A stretch of 64,000 bases of DNA, from NCBI GenBank assembly GCA_023407175.1, contig JAEYMU010000056.1:310001-374000 (forward strand), given 5' to 3'. Both the position numbers and the translations under genes were made by a program. Under the pieces are notes generated by a model, which saw nothing but the letters and a program-made list of their open reading frames with translations, had not been told where the DNA came from and searched no databases. Of the stretch, positions 25,699 to 32,836 are shown in pieces (positions within the stretch are counted from its first letter, which is position 1; the number at the start of each line of letters is the position of its first letter). This DNA is from Bacillota bacterium. GTDB taxonomy: Bacteria > Bacillota_A > Clostridia > Lachnospirales > Lachnospiraceae.

Positions 25699-27264
25699 CT
25701 ATATCCTGCGGCCGGAGCCTAGCAGCCCCCTGATTACCGTTGATATCCAGCCCTGTCTTTGCTCCTCATAGGGTTCTCCGGCAAGAATTAATTTTTCTAC
25801 CGGAATGTCCCGCAGGGTTTCCCTGGGTACGGTCAGCGGATTTTCTCCCAATATAACCATATCCGCATACTTGCCCTGCTCCAGTGAGCCCCGTTTTCTT
25901 TCATCAAAGCTAGCCCAATAGCCCCAGAAGGTTGCCATCCGAAGAGCTTCACCTACGGTAAGGGCCTGTTCCTTCACCGGATGGTTGCAGGCATTATGAA
26001 TCCAAAGCATCGGGTTAGGATCAGTGCAGGGGGAATCCGAGCCAAAGGACAAAATGATATTATGTTCAACAAAGCTTCTTAACGGATTAAGCATAGTCTC
26101 CCGCTCTCCCAGTATACTTTTTAAATACCGGTCCGGCTCCTGCGGCCAGGCAATAAAGGAGGGCTGCAGGGGAATCTGTATCCCGTAGTGCCCGCAAATT
26201 TCAAGTCCCTCCCTGGTCGGAAGACAGGCATGGATAATTCCATGGCGGTGATCATATCTTGGATAGTCCTCCAGTGCGGCTCTAAGGGCCCTTGCCGCCT
26301 GATTAAAGGCCGCATCCCCAATTGCATGAAGCTCAATCTGCAAGCCCAAACGGTTTGCCCTCTTACAAAAATCCATAACCTCCTCATCCGAATAATACAG
26401 CACACCCCAATAACCGGTACCTTCGTAGGGTCTTGTCAGAGCAGCATCCATGGAACCAAAACATCCGTCCAGCGCTGTGGCAAAGCACCCTCCAATCCGA
26501 GGAAGCTTCCGCTTTGTCACCTTCCTTGTATCCATCGTCTGAAAGAACAGCCTGGTCTGAAAGCCTCCCGAAATGCCGCGTCCCACATAACGCTCCAAAT
26601 CCACATCCAAATCCCTGGGAAAGCCTACTCCACTCACAGTATGCATCAGCCCGATCCCTTTGGAGGCCATATAGTCGATTGCCCTTTGCATGGCCTTCAC
26701 CAGATGTCCCACCGGTACCGTACCTGTTACATAATCTGTTGTGGCAAAAAACGCCTCCTGATTCATCTCTCCGGTAACAGGGTTATACCCCCGCATTGAC
26801 ATTACCTCCTCCGGCAGCCGATTGATCAGTGCTGAGTTAACAATACAGGCATGTCCGTCATATTTGACCACCATAATCGGGCGCTCCTGTGATACTGAAT
26901 CCAAATCGGCACGTGTCAGCAGGGTTCTTTCCCTAACCGAATGGGGCGAGGCCCCGAAGGCGATAACAACCTTGGCCTTTGTCTCCGGCAGAAACCGTAT
27001 CAGCCTTTCCTTCAGCTCCTCGTTGCTCAAGACATCCATCACGTTAAGTCCGGCGTGAAACAGCGCCATACTGGCAAAATGCAGATGTGTATCTGCAAAA
27101 GACGGTATTAAAGCGCGTCTCCCTAATTTGGTGATGGAGGCCCCCCTGCACTGCTGCGGTAGATAATCTCCCACAAAACGAATCATTCCCTCATCCTCAA
27201 CAAGATAGCGACATACACTGCCCCTGCTGTCACAGGTAATAATGCTGCCCTCATAAACATGCAT
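25699..27264 (-). CDS. YtcJ-like metal-dependent amidohydrolase
   Basis: A 521-residue amidohydrolase-superfamily enzyme of the Amidohydro_3/YtcJ type, predicted cytoplasmic. Metal ligands are seen in FADTHLHF (first HxH), ELHAIGDAAFNQA, HGIIHACL and SFGSDSPCTDPNP (final Asp). The C-terminal TWGYWASFDE-like block and GKYADMVILGENPL are standard. Substrate is unknown; placed 28 bp before eutA, a role in releasing an ethanolamine-like amine from an amide or carbamate is possible but only inferred. Start at 27264 follows GGGGGCAGCAAT; the in-frame codon at 27282 lacks a site. Confidence 0.85.
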   Translation of the reverse strand: MHVYEGSIITCDSRGSVCRYLVEDEGMIRFVGDYLPQQCRGASITKLGRRALIPSFADTHLHFASMALFHAGLNVMDVLSNEELKERLIRFLPETKAKVVIAFGASPHSVRERTLLTRADLDSVSQERPIMVVKYDGHACIVNSALINRLPEEVMSMRGYNPVTGEMNQEAFFATTDYVTGTVPVGHLVKAMQRAIDYMASKGIGLMHTVSGVGFPRDLDVDLERYVGRGISGGFQTRLFFQTMDTRKVTKRKLPRIGGCFATALDGCFGSMDAALTRPYEGTGYWGVLYYSDEEVMDFCKRANRLGLQIELHAIGDAAFNQAARALRAALEDYPRYDHRHGIIHACLPTREGLEICGHYGIQIPLQPSFIAWPQEPDRYLKSILGERETMLNPLRSFVEHNIILSFGSDSPCTDPNPMLWIHNACNHPVKEQALTVGEALRMATFWGYWASFDERKRGSLEQGKYADMVILGENPLTVPRETLRDIPVEKLILAGEPYEEQRQGWISTVIRGLLGSGRRI

Positions 27265-27305
27265 ATTGCTGCCCCCTAACATCAGATATTTTTATTATAT
27301 TATTT

Positions 27306-29948
27306 CTATTCACTGCGCCTTCGCAATTCTTCCACCTGTTGCTGCTGTTCCAGGGACAACAGATCCATCAAACGGTTTTTTCCTGCTCCCGGCTGATTTT
27401 CATATTTCCCTCTTAACCTTTCTTCGGCAGCAGCTATCTCTTCCTTCAATTCGCTGGCCGACAGCAGTGCACAGCCCGCTCCCCGGATGATAATCTGCTG
27501 CAAGCCGTCGGAGGTAGCCACGGCAATCCGGTATTTACCGCTATTCTTATGAGCAAATCTTTCGATATACTGATCTGCCGTCTGTGCTTCTCTGGTGTAT
27601 ACGATTTGAATATTATGATAAGAAATCGTTTCCTCCTCGTGTCCCTGTATCCGGTAGGCATCAAAAACTACGATGATCCTGCACTGCCTGATTCCCTGGT
27701 AGTTGCACAGCACATCCAGCAGTTTCATTCTGGCTCCGTCCATATTATCTGCGGCAAGCTCCCTTAAGTCCGGCCAGGCATAAATAATATTATAGCCATC
27801 TACCAGCAAATATTCTTCCTTAATTTCCTGTGTCCGCTGCTGGCCGGAAGAAGCCCTGTAATAGCTTTCCACTGCCTTTTGCTTCTTCCAGTCGGATTTC
27901 TTTCCCTGGTTGGCATAGAAGGTTTTATTGATGATCTGATCAATCTCTTCCAGGCTGATCCATCTCTCCTGCTCCTCCTGCCCTGCAGTCCGGACCGAAT
28001 CCATAACCGGAATATCCCTCACCTTAAGAGAGCTTTCCACATGCATATACCTCTTTACATCCTTCCAGTCCACCAAAAATCCTGTGCCCTGTGCACAGAA
28101 TACCGACCCCGCCGGATTCTCCACGTCCCTTTCCGGATCATAGCCTTTGCTCTTTATCACTTCTTCGGCATTATGGCAGGGTTCATAGCCCTGAAAATTA
28201 CAGGTAAGACTGCCCAGCCCTCTGGTGTAGGCAATTACTTCCTTCTGATAATTCCTCATGGTTATGACCGGAGCACAACCCACAAGACAGGCCATCCCAT
28301 CCCTGGTACTGGCAATGACACAGGTTCCGTGCATTTTCTCAATATCGGTCATGGCCCTTCCCACGGTTTGCTCAGGCAGTTCCAGTGAAAAAGAATAAAA
28401 GGGCTCCAGCAATACGGACTTTGTTTCCATTAATCCCTGACGAACAGCCCGCCAGGTTGCCTCCCTGAAATCACCGCCCTCGGTATGCTTATTATGAGCT
28501 CTGCCTGAGACCAGAATTATATCCATATCCGTAATATATGCGCCTGTCAAAACCCCCTTATGAGCCTTTTCATATAGATGGGAGATAATAAGTCTTTGCC
28601 AGCTTTTCCCCAGTATATCCTCACTGCAGGCCGAGCTGTATTTTAAGCCGCTTCCCCTTTCTCCCGGCTTAAGCAGCAGATGAACCTCGGCGTAGTGGCG
28701 CAGGGGTTCAAAATGCCCCACCCCCTCCACCGTATCTGTGATGGTTTCCTTATACACAATCTGTCCGGAATCAAAGCCCACCTGAATACCAAATCTCGTC
28801 AGTATGAGGCTTTGCAGAATCTCAAGCTGTACCTCTCCCATGATCTGCACCTGTATTTCCAGAAGCTCCTCCTCCCAGACCACATGCAGCTCCGGCTCCT
28901 CTTCCTCCAACTGGCGCAGCTTGGGCAGGATAATTCTTGGGTCGCAGCCCTCCGGCAGTAAAATCCGATAGGACAGTACCGGCTCAAGAAGGGGAGGCGC
29001 AGACGCTTTCTCTATTCCGATACCTTCCCCCGGCCTTGTACTGCCAAGGCCGGTCACCGCACAGACACAACCGGCTTCCAGCTCGTTTACCGGCTCATAT
29101 CTCTGTCCGGAATACAAACGGATTTGATTAACCTTCTCTTCCCAATCGATACCTGTTAAGGTATCCCTCACCTTGAGTTTCCCGCCGGTAAGCTTCATGT
29201 AGGTCAGACGGTTTCCCTGCTCATCCCTTGAAATCTTAAATATTTTAGCACCAAACTCCTCCGGATAGGAGGGTATCATAGTATATTCTTCCAGCCCTTT
29301 CAGAAACTGCTCCACACCCTCTGATTTCAGGGCGGAGCCAAAATAGCAGGGAAAAATTCTGCGCTCCCGTACCGCCGTTTGAAGCTGGGTGGTTTCAATC
29401 ACTCCCTCTTTCAGGTAGGTTTCCATCAGGCCTTCCTCACTCATGGCCAGCTCTTCATAAAAGCCCTCTGTCGCAGTCTGGCTAAAATCAGCACAGCCCT
29501 CATCCAGCTGCCGTTTCAGCTCGGATAAAATCCTGCCCGGCTCCGCACCTTCCTGATCCATCTTGTTGACAAAGATAAAGACCGGAATGGCGTACCTTTC
29601 CAGAAGCCGCCAAAGAGTCTTTGTATGGCCCTGTACCCCCTCCCTGCCGCTGATTACCAGAATGGCATAATCCAGTACCTGCAGTGTTCGTTCCATTTCA
29701 GCGGAAAAATCCACATGACCGGGGGTATCTAGCAAAAACACACGGATTTGCTCCAGGTCAAAGATAGCCTGCTTAGAAAAAATAGTGATTCCTCTCGCCT
29801 TTTCCAGCTCATAAGTATCCAGATAGGCATCCTTATGATCCACTCTTCCCATTTTCTCTATTCTTCCGCTTTGAAACAGCATACTTTCCGATAAGGTTGT
29901 CTTTCCTGCATCCACATGCGCTAAAATTCCAATTACCAGTCTATCCAT
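27306..29948 (-). CDS. EF-G/Tet(M)-like translational GTPase fused to Rae1/YacP NYN endoribonuclease domain
   Basis: An 880-residue two-part protein. Residues 1 to about 640 are a translational GTPase of the ribosomal-protection (Tet(M)/Tet(O)) type: P-loop AHVDAGKTT, RGITI switch region, DTPGHVDF, NKMDQEG, then the EF-G-like domains II-V. After a linker, residues 714-880 form a YacP/Rae1-type NYN domain: LLVDGYNIIYAWP, IVVFDAYRI, YTREAQTADQYIE and VATSDG. Rae1 cuts mRNA in the ribosomal A site; Tet(M)-type GTPases bind the same site. One chain could thus deliver a nuclease to the A site (inference). Resistance to tetracycline is not implied. The start at 29948 follows GAAGGAT with a long 12-base gap. 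It heads the eut gene run. Confidence 0.88.
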   Translation of the reverse strand: MDRLVIGILAHVDAGKTTLSESMLFQSGRIEKMGRVDHKDAYLDTYELEKARGITIFSKQAIFDLEQIRVFLLDTPGHVDFSAEMERTLQVLDYAILVISGREGVQGHTKTLWRLLERYAIPVFIFVNKMDQEGAEPGRILSELKRQLDEGCADFSQTATEGFYEELAMSEEGLMETYLKEGVIETTQLQTAVRERRIFPCYFGSALKSEGVEQFLKGLEEYTMIPSYPEEFGAKIFKISRDEQGNRLTYMKLTGGKLKVRDTLTGIDWEEKVNQIRLYSGQRYEPVNELEAGCVCAVTGLGSTRPGEGIGIEKASAPPLLEPVLSYRILLPEGCDPRIILPKLRQLEEEEPELHVVWEEELLEIQVQIMGEVQLEILQSLILTRFGIQVGFDSGQIVYKETITDTVEGVGHFEPLRHYAEVHLLLKPGERGSGLKYSSACSEDILGKSWQRLIISHLYEKAHKGVLTGAYITDMDIILVSGRAHNKHTEGGDFREATWRAVRQGLMETKSVLLEPFYSFSLELPEQTVGRAMTDIEKMHGTCVIASTRDGMACLVGCAPVITMRNYQKEVIAYTRGLGSLTCNFQGYEPCHNAEEVIKSKGYDPERDVENPAGSVFCAQGTGFLVDWKDVKRYMHVESSLKVRDIPVMDSVRTAGQEEQERWISLEEIDQIINKTFYANQGKKSDWKKQKAVESYYRASSGQQRTQEIKEEYLLVDGYNIIYAWPDLRELAADNMDGARMKLLDVLCNYQGIRQCRIIVVFDAYRIQGHEEETISYHNIQIVYTREAQTADQYIERFAHKNSGKYRIAVATSDGLQQIIIRGAGCALLSASELKEEIAAAEERLRGKYENQPGAGKNRLMDLLSLEQQQQVEELRRRSE

Positions 29949-30026
29949 TCGTTTCTTATAATCCTTCTTTTTAAGCATGCCGCTGCACGGCACAAATAAT
30001 TTGATAAAGAGGTCTATGCTTTTCAG

Positions 30027-30087
30027 GTGTGAAATCTTAGAAATTCTTAGCAGAATTATTTTATCAGCTTAGAATTTCTTTTCACAC
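30027..30087 (-). promoter_or_regulatory. Long leader hairpin upstream of the GTPase-NYN gene
   Basis: Arms 30027-30051 and 30067-30087 pair over about 21 bases (GTGTGAAA...TTCTAAGC) with a 4-base bulge and a 15-base loop. It lies about 79 bp before the GTPase-NYN start. No T-run follows, so it is not a simple terminator. The rest of the gap 29949-30288 holds only the divergent rodA-like promoter. Confidence 0.55.
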
Positions 30088-30183
30088 TTTCCCTACGGGT
30101 AACATTGCCTGTCGCATAGAATATTATCACAAAATCTCTCAATATTCTACCTCTTTCACATAAAGTTATTTTGCAACAGCCCC

Positions 30184-30212
30184 TTGTTTACTCCAATAAT
30201 GTGTCCTATAAT
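30184..30212 (+). promoter_or_regulatory. Sigma-A-type promoter for the SEDS gene
   Basis: TTGTTT (30184-30189) and a perfect TATAAT (30207-30212) with a 17-bp spacer, 77 bp before the SEDS start. Confidence 0.65.
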
Positions 30213-30288
30213 GAATGTAAAAACAAAAACGGGATGCTACCGTCAGATCATTTTTTAATGTAACGCATAATTGAAAGGAAAAGAAGCT

Positions 30289-31434
30289 TTGAAGGATATC
30301 ATAAAGGCATATATCAGAAAAACAGACTTTATTATTATCATAATCATGACACTGTTAATATGTGTCGGATTATACTGCACAAGACAAGCCTTCCAGTTCA
30401 GTGATGAGCAGGATAAAATATTTATAAAGCAATTAGCCGGTGTACTGATCGGTTTTATTTTAATTCTGGGAGTCCTGCTGATTGACTACCATATTCTTTG
30501 TTCCCTGTCCTCCATCCTTTATATCATTATGGTTTCTGTTTTGGTATTTACTCTGATATCTAATACGAATTTGAATAATGTAAAACGATGGATTGTGGTA
30601 TTTGGAATACAATTCCAGCCCTCAGAATTGACAAAGATTGTATTGGTCCTCTTTCTGGCATTTTTATGCAATCATTTTAAAAACAAACTAAATAAACTAT
30701 ATGTATTATTGATTTTGGTCGGGGCGGCAGCACTGCCGATGGTATTAATTCTGGCCGAGCCGCATTTAAGCTCCAGCCTGGCTTTGCTGTTTATTTTCTG
30801 TGTTATCGTATATTCCTCGGGAATCAACTACAGGGTAATCGCTACCGCATTTGGACTCATCCTGCCTGTGGCAGCCGGTCTGGTAATCGCTGTCGCCCTG
30901 TTCAAGGTCGACCTTCCCTTTATTGAAACCTATCAGATCAACCGGGTGCTGTTTTTTATATCGGATGATGAGAGTGAAAGCCTCTCGGGAGATTACCAAC
31001 AGCTCCAATCCCTCGCAGCCATAGGCTCCGGCGGTCTGCATGGCATGATGATATCCCCGGATACGGAGGATGACAGAAAGTACAGCAGCATATACGCAAA
31101 GGAAAGCGATTTTGTTTTTGCGATTGTTGGGGAGGAGTTCGGATTTATCGGAAGCTTCTTTATCATCGTGCTTTATGCAGTTTTGATTTTCCGGTGCCTG
31201 CTGATATCCTCCCGTGCATCGGATTATACCGGGAAGCTGATTTCTATCGGGGTATCCGCCTATCTGATGTTTCAGATATTTGTAAATATCGGCGTGGCAA
31301 CGAATCTATTACCGAATACCGGTCTTCCCTTACCCTTTATCAGCTATGGAATTACCTCGTTAATCAGTTCGATGATTGCAATCGGTCTCGTGTTAAATAT
31401 CGGTATGAGACAAAGAAACAGAGAAATAAATTAA
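30289..31434 (+). CDS. SEDS-family protein (RodA/FtsW/SpoVE)
   Basis: Polytopic peptidoglycan polymerase of the SEDS family, 381 residues and about ten membrane helices. Family marks are RWI (VKRWIVVFGIQFQPSELTKI), EPHLSSS, the large extracellular loop with QQLQSLAAIGSGGLHG, FAIVGEEFGFIG and NTGLPLPFISYG. Such proteins polymerise lipid II with a partner class B PBP, which is not in this window. I prefer the TTG at 30289, six codons into the longest frame, because AAAGGAAAAG lies upstream at the right distance. Which of RodA, FtsW or SpoVE it corresponds to is not decided. The next gene starts 31 bp downstream. Confidence 0.88.
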   Translation: MKDIIKAYIRKTDFIIIIIMTLLICVGLYCTRQAFQFSDEQDKIFIKQLAGVLIGFILILGVLLIDYHILCSLSSILYIIMVSVLVFTLISNTNLNNVKRWIVVFGIQFQPSELTKIVLVLFLAFLCNHFKNKLNKLYVLLILVGAAALPMVLILAEPHLSSSLALLFIFCVIVYSSGINYRVIATAFGLILPVAAGLVIAVALFKVDLPFIETYQINRVLFFISDDESESLSGDYQQLQSLAAIGSGGLHGMMISPDTEDDRKYSSIYAKESDFVFAIVGEEFGFIGSFFIIVLYAVLIFRCLLISSRASDYTGKLISIGVSAYLMFQIFVNIGVATNLLPNTGLPLPFISYGITSLISSMIAIGLVLNIGMRQRNREIN

Positions 31435-31465
31435 AAAATTTAAAAAAAAGCAGAAAGGCAGCACT

Positions 31466-32836
31466 ATGAAATTAACCAGCGATTTATCCATCCCAAGTTA
31501 TCTAAACCAAACCTTCACCTGTGAATGCGGTCATACCCATACAGCACCGATCGGGCAGATTTTGACCGGCGACGGGATCATCCATATGCTTCCCCAGGTA
31601 ATCCGGGAGCATGATTTTAAAAAGTCCTTTATCGTTTATGACAGTATCACCCATGCCTTAGCCGGAGCTGTTATCTCCTCTTTGCTGAAAGAAAATGCTA
31701 TCTCCTTTGTCAGCTATATTCTTGAGGATCCGGAGCCTACACCGGATGAACAGGCCCTCGGTGATCTGCTGATTCATTTTGACCCGTCCTGCGATCACAT
31801 CATTGCCGTAGGAAGCGGAACCATCAATGATCTCTGCCGCTTCTTAAGCTTCCGGCTTGGACTTACCTATCTGATTGTTGCTACCGCTCCTTCAATGGAC
31901 GGCTTTGCCTCAGGTGTGGCACCGCTCATCGTAAAGCATATGAAAACCACCTATGAAGCGCAGACTCCTTCTGCAATTCTCGGAGACACGGCGCTTCTGT
32001 CAAAAGCCCCGCTGCCGATGATCTGTGCCGGAATCGGCGATATCCTCGGCAAATATACCTGTCTTTGTGATTGGGAAATCGCCCACCTCATCACCGGAGA
32101 ATATCATTGCCGGACAATCGAGGGGATTGTAAGAAAATCCATCGATACTGTGGTTCACCAGCTGGATGGGGCTAAGCAGCGGCGTCCCGAAGCGATCCAG
32201 GGTATTATGGATGCCCTGGTTTTATCCGGTATTGCCATGAGCTTTGCCGGCAACTCAAGACCCGCCTCCGGCAGTGAGCACCACCTGTCCCATTATTGGG
32301 AGATGACCTTTTTATTTCAGGGCAGGAAGCCCATTCTCCATGGAACAAAGGTCGGCATCGCTACCATTGCGGTAATCCGGGCCTATGAATTGCTGCTGTC
32401 CCGAAGCATTGATTTTGAAGCCGCCAAAGCACTTGCCAAAGAGTACTCACCAACGCTTTGGAAGGAAAGCATGCAAAGGTCCTACGGACCAGCCGCTCCC
32501 AGTGTCATAGCCCTGGAGGAGCAGATAGAAAAGAACAGCACAGAAAACCGTCTTGCCAGACTAGAGCTGCTGAAGGAGCATTGGGAGGAGCTTAAAGCCA
32601 TTGCCGGACAGCTGCCGGCAGCCGATACGGTCTATTCTTATCTGTACGGACTGGGTGCCGCTGTCACGCCAATGGAAGTAGGAATTGATAAAACAACCTT
32701 TATGGACAGCTTTATGGCCGCTAAGGAACTGCGTAACCGCTTCGGGCTGCTCCAGATTTTATACGACCTGGGTATCACCGAGGAAATCGCAGGCGCCGTA
32801 TGGGAATACTTTATGCAGGCTCCTCCTCGGTCTTAA
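31466..32836 (+). CDS. araM: Glycerol-1-phosphate dehydrogenase (AraM/EgsA family)
   Basis: A 456-residue NAD(P)H-dependent dehydrogenase of the iron/nickel alcohol-dehydrogenase fold that reduces dihydroxyacetone phosphate to sn-glycerol-1-phosphate, the archaeal-type backbone isomer. Motifs are IAVGSGTINDLCRF, ATAPSMDGFASG, metal-site segments GIGDILGKYTCLCDWEIAH and GSEHHLSHYWE, and LHGTKVGI. In Bacillus the product feeds heptaprenylglyceryl phosphate made by PcrB; no pcrB is in view. It follows the SEDS gene closely and may share its transcript. Its last 26 bp overlap tail-to-tail with the HD-GYP gene on the other strand. Confidence 0.88.
   Translation: MKLTSDLSIPSYLNQTFTCECGHTHTAPIGQILTGDGIIHMLPQVIREHDFKKSFIVYDSITHALAGAVISSLLKENAISFVSYILEDPEPTPDEQALGDLLIHFDPSCDHIIAVGSGTINDLCRFLSFRLGLTYLIVATAPSMDGFASGVAPLIVKHMKTTYEAQTPSAILGDTALLSKAPLPMICAGIGDILGKYTCLCDWEIAHLITGEYHCRTIEGIVRKSIDTVVHQLDGAKQRRPEAIQGIMDALVLSGIAMSFAGNSRPASGSEHHLSHYWEMTFLFQGRKPILHGTKVGIATIAVIRAYELLLSRSIDFEAAKALAKEYSPTLWKESMQRSYGPAAPSVIALEEQIEKNSTENRLARLELLKEHWEELKAIAGQLPAADTVYSYLYGLGAAVTPMEVGIDKTTFMDSFMAAKELRNRFGLLQILYDLGITEEIAGAVWEYFMQAPPRS

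Noticed and set aside
20855..27264. Ethanolamine microcompartment locus
   Set aside because: Only eutA, eutB and eutC are present; no shell, aldehyde dehydrogenase or EutVW genes are in view.
27306..29948. Tetracycline-resistance determinant
   Set aside because: The GTPase half resembles ribosomal-protection proteins, but divergent members with NYN fusions are not known resistance genes; I keep only the structural description.
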